From contig NZ_AP017422.1 of the NCBI RefSeq assembly GCF_002355595.1, positions 3,968,001 through 4,032,000 of the forward strand: a stretch of 64,000 nucleotides of DNA, in the 5' to 3' direction. A model generated the notes under the pieces. That model saw only the letters and a list, made by a program, of their open reading frames with translations, made no database searches and was not told the DNA's origin. Every line of letters begins with the position of its first letter. Position 1 is the stretch's first letter. The stretch comes from Filimonas lacunae (GTDB lineage: Bacteria > Bacteroidota > Bacteroidia > Chitinophagales > Chitinophagaceae). Shown here in pieces: positions 53,191 to 61,766 of this stretch. Made by a program: the position numbers and the translations under genes.

Positions 53191-53606
53191 GTTTTCGATT
53201 TAATGTTTTTATAGGAGTAACAAAACTCCGCGGGTGGCGAAAGTAATAATCTTCCCTAACCACTCCAAACAAGCACATGTATCTCTGCTACTTCTTTCAC
53301 TTCTTGTAGTTCTACAACTACAACAGCCGTAGCTGTAAACCGGTATTTTTATCTTCATAAAATATCTGTTCATCGTAAACCTCCTCCCAAAACCACACCC
53401 ACCTTATTTAAGGGTTCCACCAACCGATACTTATACGGATACATTTGCACATTAACCCATATTTAATATTAACATGCTGCAATTTAACCTACCCCTATTA
53501 CATGCCTTTGAGCATGCATTGCCAATTTATGTCAACAATAAAATGGAGTAACCACTCCATACCTGCATAATCAACGTTTTTTATAATTTAACCCAATCTA
53601 TCAAAG
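53191..53606. other. intergenic region with palindromes
   Basis: The gap between the divergent LamG and tandem lipoprotein genes holds TTGTAGTT-CTAC-AACTACAA (53304-53323, 8-bp arms), an ATGGAGT-AACC-ACTCCAT hairpin (53543-53560) and no clear gene. The first palindrome loosely recalls the units of the 42-bp array. Promoters of both flanking genes must lie here; none has a clear -7 element. Confidence 0.5.
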
Positions 53607-54710
53607 ATGAAGAAAGTCATCCTGATGGGTGCTGCATTATGCGCACTCACCACCTTCTCCTGCAGTAAGGACAAGGATTCTACCGTTACGCCTACAGTTG
53701 TGGCCCAAATTGACCCGGTTGCTTTATCAGCCGGCATGAAAGTAGGGTACGCTGCTACCAGTGTTACCGGTAACATTCCGGCAGCCAGCACCAGCGCAGA
53801 TGCTCCTGTACTGGACAGTTTGTATGATAACGTTACTTATTATGCTATCAGTAACCGTTACATCGTCATCAGACCTAGTATACTTTCAGGTGATGTGCAA
53901 GGCTATTACATCCAGGTAAATGGTGCTAAATCTTATTACAAGATCGATTACACCACTGCCAGAAATTTAAGAAAAGCACAAAAAGCAGCTTCTTCCAAGC
54001 ATAGCAGTGCTAAAGAAGGAGACAATAGCGACTCATCTATTGTTATTAAATTACCTGCTAACCTGGTAACAGATACTTTCTCTATCTCTTATGCTGCCTA
54101 CAACGCCAACAACCAGGTAAGTAACAGCATTAATGCTATTATTGCTGTTGCATCATCAGACAGCGCCAGCAACAGCCTGGTAACCGGTAACTGGAGAAGA
54201 AACAGGTATGGCAATGGCATAGACGACTGGAACGAGGATACTATTAAATACAACAATCCGGATACCAGCTTTTACTCTTATTACAACTGTAATGAAAATG
54301 GTATCTATTATTACTATTATGCCCCTCAAGGATCACAAGCAATAGACAGGCTTCCTTATTATATACAAGGTTATACAAACAACGATTATTCGTTCCAGGG
54401 TAAAAGCCAGTTCACCAACACATACGGGTATATCTATAAATACATTAATACAGGAGCATCTTCCTGCAGCAACTATGTATACTATGACAACTCGTATATT
54501 GAAACATACAATGGTGGCTATACTTATGACGCTAAAACCAAAACACTGATTATAATATGGGATGGAGATGGCTACGACAATAGTAACTTATATGTAGACA
54601 CCTATAAAGTGTTGTCTGTAACCAACCAGAAAATGATACTTGTAAGCTATAGCAACAACGATAACCACGACGAGCTATCATACGACTACTACGAGTTTAA
54701 AAAACTATAA
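53607..54710 (+). CDS. tandem lipoprotein, copy 1
   Basis: This 367-residue lipoprotein (lipobox Cys19 in TFSCSKD) shares its first half with the next gene: SAGMKVGYAATS, GYYIQVNGAKSYYKIDYTTARNLRK, KHSSAKEG, DSSIVIKLPANLVTDTFSISYAAYNANNQVSNSINAII. The second half is Tyr- and Asn-rich (NCNENGIYYYYYAP) and has diverged from the copy. It should face the periplasm or surface. I do not recognise the domain; it resembles proteins annotated only as hypothetical in Chitinophagaceae. A tandem duplication is clear. Confidence 0.78.
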   Translation: MKKVILMGAALCALTTFSCSKDKDSTVTPTVVAQIDPVALSAGMKVGYAATSVTGNIPAASTSADAPVLDSLYDNVTYYAISNRYIVIRPSILSGDVQGYYIQVNGAKSYYKIDYTTARNLRKAQKAASSKHSSAKEGDNSDSSIVIKLPANLVTDTFSISYAAYNANNQVSNSINAIIAVASSDSASNSLVTGNWRRNRYGNGIDDWNEDTIKYNNPDTSFYSYYNCNENGIYYYYYAPQGSQAIDRLPYYIQGYTNNDYSFQGKSQFTNTYGYIYKYINTGASSCSNYVYYDNSYIETYNGGYTYDAKTKTLIIIWDGDGYDNSNLYVDTYKVLSVTNQKMILVSYSNNDNHDELSYDYYEFKKL

Positions 54711-54758
54711 ACGAACAAGGTTTATTCATTCATTTTATCACATTTCTTATTCTATATA

Positions 54759-55859
54759 ATGAAAAAGATTTTTATCTATACAGCGATTGCATGTGGCATC
54801 GCGTTCATTGCCTGTAACAAAGACAACGATTCTACACCTGCCACTGCCAGCAACGGCTCTCTGGTGGCTTCTGGCATGAAGGTAGGTTATGGCACAAAAG
54901 TAAACAGCAGCGCCCCCGCCAGCAGCACTTCTGCTGACGCGCCCATGCTGGAACAGGTGTATGACTACCAAAACTATTACGCTATTGGTGGACGTTACAT
55001 CGTTTTGTATCCACATTTGTACAAAGGTGATGCAAGCGGGTACTATGTTACCATTACCGGATCAGACAGCTACTTCAAAATAGATTACACTACTGCCTAT
55101 AACCTCAGAAAATCAGGTAGCAAGCATAGCAGTATGAAAGGTGACGACTACAACGATTCTTCTATCGTAATTAAGTTACCTGCCGGTTTAAGCACCGATA
55201 CATTTTCTATCAGATATGCAGCGTACGATGCGTCTAACAATGTAAGTAATTACATTAACGCTATCATTCATGTTACCAGCGATGCCGACAGTGCAAGTAA
55301 TAGCAAGCTCGCTGGAAAATGGAGATTCAACAAGCAAAAGAACTTTTATAGTGAAAACTGGGGCGATTCTACCATTTACAACGTAGATAAGAACAATTAC
55401 TACGACAATTTTGCCTGTGTGGATGGCCATTTGCAATATTGGAATAACTACACCGATTACGAAAGAATTAGCAAAATCAACACTATTAATGCTAATCAGG
55501 CGCAAGATTTTGTTTTAGGCGCAGGCAATCAGTTTTCTTACCACTATCAGCAAAAATACCGCGAGTTAAACTGGGAACTTTCTGGCTGTGACAGTCTGGT
55601 GTACGAAAATTATGACACAGACTATACCATTACAGGTGGTTTTAACTATAACGCTGCCAGCAAAACCGTTACACTTATTTACGACGGCAATGGAGAGCGC
55701 GGAATAGATCTTGATCAGTTAAATAGCGATAACACTATCAGCAACCTATACGCTCATACTTACACCGTTACCTCTGTAACTTCAAAAAGCCTGGTGCTGT
55801 TTGAAAAAAGATTAGGCGAAGGATTGGAAGGTTATTATTATGAATTCCTGAAACAATAA
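54759..55859 (+). CDS. tandem lipoprotein, copy 2
   Basis: This 366-residue lipoprotein (lipobox Cys20 in FIACNKDND) repeats the plan of copy 1: SGMKVGYGTKV, GYYVTITGSDSYFKIDYTTAYNLRK, SKHSSMKGD, DSSIVIKLPAGLSTDTFSIRYAAYDASNNVSNYINAII. The first half is conserved between copies; the second half (WRFNKQKNFYSENW and onward) differs strongly, suggesting different ligand or partner faces. A terminator follows its stop. The two are likely cotranscribed (48-nt gap). Confidence 0.78.
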   Translation: MKKIFIYTAIACGIAFIACNKDNDSTPATASNGSLVASGMKVGYGTKVNSSAPASSTSADAPMLEQVYDYQNYYAIGGRYIVLYPHLYKGDASGYYVTITGSDSYFKIDYTTAYNLRKSGSKHSSMKGDDYNDSSIVIKLPAGLSTDTFSIRYAAYDASNNVSNYINAIIHVTSDADSASNSKLAGKWRFNKQKNFYSENWGDSTIYNVDKNNYYDNFACVDGHLQYWNNYTDYERISKINTINANQAQDFVLGAGNQFSYHYQQKYRELNWELSGCDSLVYENYDTDYTITGGFNYNAASKTVTLIYDGNGERGIDLDQLNSDNTISNLYAHTYTVTSVTSKSLVLFEKRLGEGLEGYYYEFLKQ

Positions 55860-55879
55860 GCAGCAACAGCTGTAAAAAC

Positions 55880-55913
55880 AAAGGGGATAACATCAACCGT
55901 TATCCCCTTTTTT
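55880..55913 (+). terminator. intrinsic terminator of the tandem lipoprotein genes
   Basis: AAAGGGGATAAC (55880-55891) and GTTATCCCCTTT (55899-55910) form a 12-bp stem with a 7-nt loop and a following T-run. It lies between convergent genes and could serve both strands. Confidence 0.9.
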
Positions 55914-55918
55914 AATAC

Positions 55919-56341
55919 CTATTGGTAAATTACAGTAAGAGTAATAGGTGTGCCACCCAATGCTTTTGAGATAGGGCAATTTTCCTTAGCACCTGTAGCA
56001 AAAGCCACAAACTGCTCTTCGGATACACCTTCAATTTTAGAAGCCGTTAATTCCAGGGCAATACCAGCTATTTTTTGTGCATTCACATCCAGCTCAACAG
56101 TAGCTTTGGTATCCAGGCTACCTGCAGTAATACCCTGCATGGTTAAAAAAGCACTCACCGCCATGGTAAAACAACCGGCATGCGAAGCGCCTAACAGTTC
56201 TTCCGGGTTTGTACCCACCCCATCTGCAAAACGGGTATTGAACGAATACTGAGTGTTAGCTAATACAGTGCTTTGAGTGGAAATATTACCTTTACCTTCT
56301 TTCAGGTTACCATCCCAATGCGCGTTTGCTGTCCTTTTCAT
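55919..56341 (-). CDS. OsmC family peroxiredoxin
   Basis: This 140-residue protein has the OsmC/Ohr pair of reactive Cys: C57 in GASHAGCFTMAVSAFL and C122 in ENCPISKALGG, with the beta-rich N-terminus (TANAHWDGNLKEGKGNI). It reduces organic hydroperoxides in the cytosol using the two Cys. Length and motif order fit the OsmC rather than the Ohr branch. It stands alone behind the tandem lipoprotein terminator. Confidence 0.92.
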   Translation of the reverse strand: MKRTANAHWDGNLKEGKGNISTQSTVLANTQYSFNTRFADGVGTNPEELLGASHAGCFTMAVSAFLTMQGITAGSLDTKATVELDVNAQKIAGIALELTASKIEGVSEEQFVAFATGAKENCPISKALGGTPITLTVIYQ

Positions 56342-56499
56342 AAAGCTTAATTTTTATTTGTGTTTGAATTTGATTGCTTTGATAGTGTAAAGCTCCGCAA
56401 CCAGCAGCACAATTATTTTAACTCAGGTTAAAATAACTTCCCCACCTTATTTGTAAAATCCCGTTTATGAGCAGCAGTACAAGATATACCAAATTAAAA

Positions 56500-56524
56500 A
56501 TGCCAGGTAAAATATACCTGGCAT
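56500..56524 (-). terminator. hairpin after the 142-aa lipoprotein gene
   Basis: ATGCCAGGTA (56500-56509) pairs with TACCTGGCAT (56515-56524) around a 5-nt loop. It lies 70-94 nt past the stop of the lipoprotein gene at 56594 and is followed by A/T-rich sequence on the minus strand. Confidence 0.6.
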
Positions 56525-56593
56525 CTATGCTATAGTTTGTTGTACATTTCGCTTTGTTACGGTTACTAAGCGGCAATTTTTTGCTACAAATAG

Positions 56594-57022
56594 TTAGTCT
56601 GCTTTTTTCAAATCTACCCACCACTGGGTATAAGTAGAGTCTGTTAAAGGCTGCCGGATATATAAATTGAGCATGCCCGAAACCAGCGAAGCATTATGTA
56701 CCGTATCAGCACCAATTAAAAACCGTTGTACATTTAAAATAGTAAAAGGCGAAGTATCTTCCCCAAACAGTATGGTATTAGACATTACCGTATCATTTTT
56801 ACCAAAATCCATAAAATCAGCGTCTGTACCCACAATGGTGTCGCGGGTGGTGTCGGTGTTATTAAACTGCCCCTGATATACTACGTTCCACCGGCCCAAT
56901 ACCGATTGGCTGTATACCTCCAGGCCATTAGTGGTTTCTTCCTCTTTAGAACAGGCATAAAAGGCAAAAGAACCCATTGCTGCAATGCCCATCCAGGTAA
57001 ATAACCGCTTTTTTACACTCAT
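56594..57022 (-). CDS. hypothetical lipoprotein, 142 aa
   Basis: The signal ends in FAFYACSKEEE (Cys22), followed by a short linker and a beta-rich domain (GRWNVVYQGQFNNTDTTRDTI, FMDFGKNDTVMSNTILFGED) of lipocalin-like or calycin-like look. The ATG at 57022 is chosen because it opens the signal peptide; 27 upstream codons are not signal-like. I do not recognise the family. It diverges from the gene at 57127. Confidence 0.72.
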   Translation of the reverse strand: MSVKKRLFTWMGIAAMGSFAFYACSKEEETTNGLEVYSQSVLGRWNVVYQGQFNNTDTTRDTIVGTDADFMDFGKNDTVMSNTILFGEDTSPFTILNVQRFLIGADTVHNASLVSGMLNLYIRQPLTDSTYTQWWVDLKKAD

Positions 57023-57126
57023 ATAAAGGTTGCTGGCTTTAGTAAGATGGGCAATATAATATGTTTTCCCTAAAACACGTTGTATTTTCACACCCGCACA
57101 CAATTGACTATTGTAAACCGTCGCTC

Positions 57127-57450
57127 ATGGAAATAGTACCGGAAGAACTGCAACAGGAACTGGAAAAAATAACCGGAGAAGAGCTACTGCCCGGGCAGAC
57201 CGGCCAGGACCTGCATGAAAGGCTGATTGCCTATATCAGCAGCCTGATCGTGAACGATCAGCACAAACTGATTTACCTTTTATATCGCATTGATTTGAGC
57301 GAGCAAAAGATAAAACACCTGCTGCAAACACATACCGATGCCGGCGTGCTGATTGCCGATCTGATCATTGAAAGACAGGTTCAAAAATTACAACTGCGCA
57401 AACAATTCAGGCAGGACGATAGCCAGATACCCGATGAGGAGAAATGGTAG
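57127..57450 (+). CDS. hypothetical protein, 107 aa
   Basis: This acidic, mainly helical protein starts MEIVPEELQQELEKITGEELLPGQT and runs through ERLIAYISSLIVNDQHKLIYLLYRIDLSEQKIKHLLQTH with no signal or membrane span. I do not recognise it by name, though small proteins of this composition with a LIYLLYRIDLSE segment recur in Chitinophagaceae. The ATG at 57127 gives a compact protein; the upstream extension is Cys/His-rich and unlikely. It converges on the PAP2 gene with a 6-nt gap. Confidence 0.7.
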   Translation: MEIVPEELQQELEKITGEELLPGQTGQDLHERLIAYISSLIVNDQHKLIYLLYRIDLSEQKIKHLLQTHTDAGVLIADLIIERQVQKLQLRKQFRQDDSQIPDEEKW

Positions 57451-57456
57451 CCCGCT

Positions 57457-58128
57457 TTATACCAGCCAGCGTTTAGTGCCCCAGTGAAAATAGATAAAAC
57501 AGATACCCAGCCAGATAATAGTTACACACAAACCGCCCAGCACATCACTGGCAAAATGCACATGCAGGTAAATGCGGCTTAACCCCACCAGGCAGGCAAA
57601 CGCCCATAAAAACAGGCATACCCCTACGCGGGCTGTAGTTTTCCAACGGGTGTGCCAGGCATGATACATCATCATACCAGCAAAAGTGAAAATAGCCAAT
57701 GTGTGCCCACTGGGAAAGCTATAACCACCCGCCGCTGCATCCAGGTGCTCCAGCAAAGGCCGCTCGCGCTGAAACAGGTTTTTCAATACGGCTCCCAATA
57801 TAAAGCTTACAATAGCTATCGCCCCGGTTATTACCGCATAGTTTCTTTTTCGGGCAAACCACAGCACAATAATCACCAGCAGGTAAAAAGGCAGTAAAAA
57901 AGTACCGCTGCCAAAAAAGGTAATGAACAAAGCTATCCGGGTATGCAAAGGAGTGGTATACTGCTGAAAGAACTGAAAAAAACGGGTATCGAATAAATCC
58001 TGCTTGTTTAACACAATAGTATGCGCCACAAAAGCAAACAGGATAATAGCTATAAAACACAGCACTGCTGCAATTAATATATCCAGTGAAAGTAAGCGTA
58101 ACCAGCCTGTTTTTGTTTGTTCTGCCAT
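57457..58128 (-). CDS. PAP2 superfamily phosphatase
   Basis: This 223-residue protein has about six membrane helices and all three PAP2 motifs: K116-x6-R123-P124, PSGH (139-142) and S184-R185-x5-H191-x3-D195. It should dephosphorylate a lipid phosphate such as phosphatidic acid or undecaprenyl pyrophosphate on the periplasmic face. No partner gene is next to it. The function is inferred from motifs. Confidence 0.93.
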   Translation of the reverse strand: MAEQTKTGWLRLLSLDILIAAVLCFIAIILFAFVAHTIVLNKQDLFDTRFFQFFQQYTTPLHTRIALFITFFGSGTFLLPFYLLVIIVLWFARKRNYAVITGAIAIVSFILGAVLKNLFQRERPLLEHLDAAAGGYSFPSGHTLAIFTFAGMMMYHAWHTRWKTTARVGVCLFLWAFACLVGLSRIYLHVHFASDVLGGLCVTIIWLGICFIYFHWGTKRWLV

Positions 58129-58262
58129 TGTTTTTCAATTATAGGTAACAGCCAATTGCCATTACAAATATACCACTATCCCTTCCAATTACCTTTTGTC
58201 CGGCTAAAAGGCCATTTACCCCTGTAGTTTTTACCACTATATCTTATATAGTAAGTTTATTT

Positions 58263-59687
58263 ATGAAAAATATCCCGCTACTAACTGCCATCCTTGCCAT
58301 CATGTTGAGCATAGCCGTAAATGGCTATACCCAACAAACCAGACAGCATATTGATTCTTTACAACAAATACTAAAGCAGGCGTATAACCAGCAACAGCCA
58401 GAAGCGCTGGATGCACTAATGCAGGTAATACAGCAACCTGCTCCTCCCAAAGAGGTAGTTGCCCAACAATTGCAAAACGTATATAAACAACTGGGCAACT
58501 GGCAAAAAGCCAGCTATATGTACCAACTCAACCAGGTGTATTTTTATACCGTTACTTTTGAAAAGCAACAGGTATTGCTCACCTTGCTTACCGATAGCCT
58601 GGGCAAGATCCGCTATTACACTTTCAAGCCTATTTATTCCAACCAGTTGCATAAAACAGAAAAAGTGCGCAGCAACAACTCCCTTACCAGCGCATTGGAT
58701 AAAAAAGTGGACAGCCTGGTGGCGCCTTATATACAACTACAAAATACAGCAGGTATATGTATTGCCATCATTGACAAGAATACTGTTGCTACTTATAGCT
58801 ATGGGGAAACAAAAAAAGGCAACAAGCAATTACCCGATCCGGCTACTACTCTTTTTGAAATAGGCTCCAACACCAAAACCTTTACCGGCCTGCTGCTGGC
58901 AGCTGGCATTGTAAACAAGGAAGTGGAACCTGATGAGGACATAGAACGTTTTTTGCCCGACAGCATCACCAATCTGGCTTATCAGGGCACACCTATCACT
59001 TTACTAACTCTAGCCAACCACACCTCCTCCCTGCCCCGGATACCCGGCAACCTGTTTACATTAAAAACAGATACCAGCACTCCTTATAATCATTACGATT
59101 CCTCACTGCTGCTCGCCTACCTGAAACAGTTTCATCCTGCTTATAAGCCAGGTACTACATTCGCATATTCAAACCTGGGCATGGGCCTGCTGGGTCAATT
59201 ACTTGCCTGGCACCATCACACTACCTATGAAGCATTATTAACACAAACCATATTGCAACCGCTGCACCTGAACCATACTAAACTCACCCTCACCGCAGAA
59301 GACAGCAGTAAACATGCGCAAGGCTATAACGAAAGGAACGAGCCCAATGCTTTATGGAATATGCAGTCATTAAACGCAGCCGGCGGCTTACATTCCACCG
59401 TCACCGATATGGCCCGCTATATACAGGCGAACCTCGGCAAAGCACCCGCTTCATTGCTGCCTGCTATTCAACTGGCCCAACACCGCACTTTTACAGATGG
59501 AGTGAACCAGGTAGGGCTGGCGTGGATGATACAACAATTAAACGGACATGACATATTTATACACGATGGCGCTACATTCGGTTTTAAATCATTTATAGCT
59601 TTTGATAAGGAAAGCGAAAAAGGAGTAGTTATTTTAACCAACTGCGCCGAGAATATTACGTTATTAGGTTATCAGTTTATGCAATAG
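58263..59687 (+). CDS. secreted serine hydrolase, beta-lactamase/penicillin-binding class C type, with N-terminal DUF3887-like domain
   Basis: This 474-residue protein has a signal peptide (to about 24), a small N-terminal domain (about 30-125) like DUF3887, and a class C beta-lactamase-like domain with SxxK at S202-N-T-K205 (FEIGSNTKTF), YSN in FAYSNLGMG and a closing HDG in FIHDGATFGF. Members are carboxypeptidases, esterases or lactamases; which is not clear. It acts in the periplasm. It is followed by an NTF2-like protein 25 nt downstream. Confidence 0.88.
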   Translation: MKNIPLLTAILAIMLSIAVNGYTQQTRQHIDSLQQILKQAYNQQQPEALDALMQVIQQPAPPKEVVAQQLQNVYKQLGNWQKASYMYQLNQVYFYTVTFEKQQVLLTLLTDSLGKIRYYTFKPIYSNQLHKTEKVRSNNSLTSALDKKVDSLVAPYIQLQNTAGICIAIIDKNTVATYSYGETKKGNKQLPDPATTLFEIGSNTKTFTGLLLAAGIVNKEVEPDEDIERFLPDSITNLAYQGTPITLLTLANHTSSLPRIPGNLFTLKTDTSTPYNHYDSSLLLAYLKQFHPAYKPGTTFAYSNLGMGLLGQLLAWHHHTTYEALLTQTILQPLHLNHTKLTLTAEDSSKHAQGYNERNEPNALWNMQSLNAAGGLHSTVTDMARYIQANLGKAPASLLPAIQLAQHRTFTDGVNQVGLAWMIQQLNGHDIFIHDGATFGFKSFIAFDKESEKGVVILTNCAENITLLGYQFMQ

Positions 59688-59712
59688 CAATTACACCTAC
59701 AATACTTATACT

Positions 59713-60195
59713 ATGCATCGATCTTCATTTTGCACTTTAGCCAGTCTCTTTATCCTTGTTATTACCGGCACCGTAAAAGCACAAGGCAACACCACACCGT
59801 CGGCTCGCCCTGCCCCGCAGCAGCTGTACAATACCATTGTAACGCTGGACAGTCTCTTCTTTTCGGCCTATAATGTATGCGATATGGACACGCAGGCTTC
59901 CCTGCTTTCAGATAGCATTGAGTTTTATCACGATCAGGGAGGTTTGATGACTTCCAAACAGGCTATACTGGATGCCACTAAACGGAATATCTGTGGCAAA
60001 GTAACCCGCGAACTGGTAAAAGGAAGCATGGAGGTATCTCCCATTCCCGGTTACGGCGCTATTGAAACGGGCATTCATAAATTTCACAACAATCAGGAAC
60101 CAGCCGGCACCATTTCCCACCCCGGCAAGTTTGTGATCATCTGGAAGCAAACTGGCAACAAATGGCAAATAACCCGTGTAATTAGTTTACATTAG
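59713..60195 (+). CDS. secreted nuclear transport factor 2-like (SnoaL/DUF4440) protein
   Basis: This 160-residue protein has a signal peptide (ending near TVKAQG) and an NTF2-like fold: LYNTIVTLDSLFFSAYNVCDMDTQASLLSDSIEFYHDQGG and a closing FVIIWKQTGNKWQITRVISLH. The first of these fits DUF4440. Such domains act as small binding or catalytic pockets; the role here is unknown. It lies directly after the serine hydrolase gene and may be cotranscribed. Confidence 0.88.
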   Translation: MHRSSFCTLASLFILVITGTVKAQGNTTPSARPAPQQLYNTIVTLDSLFFSAYNVCDMDTQASLLSDSIEFYHDQGGLMTSKQAILDATKRNICGKVTRELVKGSMEVSPIPGYGAIETGIHKFHNNQEPAGTISHPGKFVIIWKQTGNKWQITRVISLH

Positions 60196-60222
60196 ACATA
60201 AAATATATTTAATTCTACGCAT

Positions 60223-61671
60223 ATGCATCTGTTAACCCAAACCACCCGGCGCCTTGCGCAATCCTGGCTTCTATCGGCCTGCATAACCATCCTTACATTA
60301 CTCTCCTGTAAAAAGGAAAATACACCCGACCCTGTTTCCACAAAAAAAGCTATTACCAGCTTTTTATTAAAATATAGCAGCGGAGCAGCTATTGACTCCA
60401 ATAGCATTACTGTTTCTATTACCAACGACAGTATTTTAATAGGCCTTCCCTCTTCTGTAGACATCAGTAATCTTATTCCGGAAATAGAGTTTACAGGCAT
60501 AAGCATATCTCCTAAAAGCGGACTGGCTCAAAATTTTACCCAACCAGTAACCTATACCGTTACAGCAGCCGATGGCACTACACATACTTATGTAGTAAAA
60601 CTGAGTAAGAACATTATTAACAACCTGGTATTTATAGGCAGTAGCAACAATTCGTTTTATGCATTAGATGCCAACACCGGCAGCATTAAATGGCAATACA
60701 ACGGCACCAATGGTTTTTCATATTCCAGCCCCACTTATGATAGCGGTGTAGTATATGCTGGTTCTATAGATAATTACCTGTATGCTTTTGACGCTTTAAC
60801 AGGCGCTATAAAATGGCAGTTCTTAACCGGCGGCTTTGGCATAGAATCCAGTCCTACCGTGAAAGATAATATCGTTTATGTAGGCAGCAATGATGATTAT
60901 CTTTATGCGATCAACAAGGTAACAGGAACCCTTCTCTGGAAATACCAGACAGCACAAAATGTAAGTTCTACCCCATTGGTATATAACGGAACCGTATATG
61001 TGGGCAGTTCAGACAATTACCTGTATGCCCTCAACGCTATTACAGGCGCCTTGCAATGGAAATATGCAACAGGTGCATTGATTAACCAGTCCAGCCCCGC
61101 ACTATATAATAACAATATTATTATAGGTAGCCGTGACGGCTATTTACATGCAGTGAATGCAACAACAGGCACATTACAATGGCGATTCTCTACTGGTGGC
61201 ATTTCGTTGGAAATGAGTAACCCTACCGTAGCCAACGACATTGTTTATATTGGCGGCTGGTATAATTTTAATGACTTTAAGCAAAAAGGCAGTTTATATG
61301 CCGTAAACGCCGCTACGGGTACACTGGTATGGCATGGTCTGGATACCCTGGGCATAGGTTCAGACCCTTGTGTAACCAATAACCAGGTTTTTGTATCTTC
61401 CGATGATGGCAACACTTATGCTATTAACGCCGCTACCGGCAACGTTCTATGGCAAAAAACCTTATATGCCAATGGCGCAGGAGCAACGGTTTCCGATGGC
61501 ACCGTTTATATAGGTGGAGGCGGCACAGGCTATTTTTATGCACTGGATGCTGTTACAGGCCAGCAAAAATGGAAAACAGCCATTCCTAATGGCATTATGA
61601 CCTCTACGCCCTGTGTGCTGGGCACTGCCGGCACCATACATCGTGGCGGTGAACCTTCACCTGCTACCTAG
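60223..61671 (+). CDS. PQQ-like beta-propeller lipoprotein with N-terminal DUF5018-like domain
   Basis: This 482-residue lipoprotein (signal to LTLLSCKKEN, Cys27) has an N-terminal cadherin-like or DUF5018-type domain (about 38-125: ITSFLLKYSSGAAID, VTYTVTAADGTTHTYVVKL) and then seven or so PQQ/WD-like repeats, each with a variant of YVGSSDNYLYALNAITGALQWKY. It is a surface or periplasmic propeller; PQQ is not needed for such folds. The domain pair suggests binding. It lies 27 nt after the NTF2-like gene and is closed by a terminator. Confidence 0.9.
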   Translation: MHLLTQTTRRLAQSWLLSACITILTLLSCKKENTPDPVSTKKAITSFLLKYSSGAAIDSNSITVSITNDSILIGLPSSVDISNLIPEIEFTGISISPKSGLAQNFTQPVTYTVTAADGTTHTYVVKLSKNIINNLVFIGSSNNSFYALDANTGSIKWQYNGTNGFSYSSPTYDSGVVYAGSIDNYLYAFDALTGAIKWQFLTGGFGIESSPTVKDNIVYVGSNDDYLYAINKVTGTLLWKYQTAQNVSSTPLVYNGTVYVGSSDNYLYALNAITGALQWKYATGALINQSSPALYNNNIIIGSRDGYLHAVNATTGTLQWRFSTGGISLEMSNPTVANDIVYIGGWYNFNDFKQKGSLYAVNAATGTLVWHGLDTLGIGSDPCVTNNQVFVSSDDGNTYAINAATGNVLWQKTLYANGAGATVSDGTVYIGGGGTGYFYALDAVTGQQKWKTAIPNGIMTSTPCVLGTAGTIHRGGEPSPAT

Positions 61672-61697
61672 ATAACTGAACCTGATTACTTTATATG

Positions 61698-61748
61698 CAA
61701 AACCTCCTGTGTTTTACTACTATAAATTGTAGCACACAGGAGGTTTTG
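61698..61748. terminator. bidirectional hairpin terminator
   Basis: CAAAACCTCCTGTGT (61698-61712) and ACACAGGAGGTTTTG (61734-61748) form a 15-bp stem with a 21-nt loop containing a smaller CTACTATAAATTGTAG hairpin. It lies between the convergent propeller and MFS genes. Confidence 0.85.
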
Positions 61749-61766
61749 TCTTAGTTGCCGGTTCCT

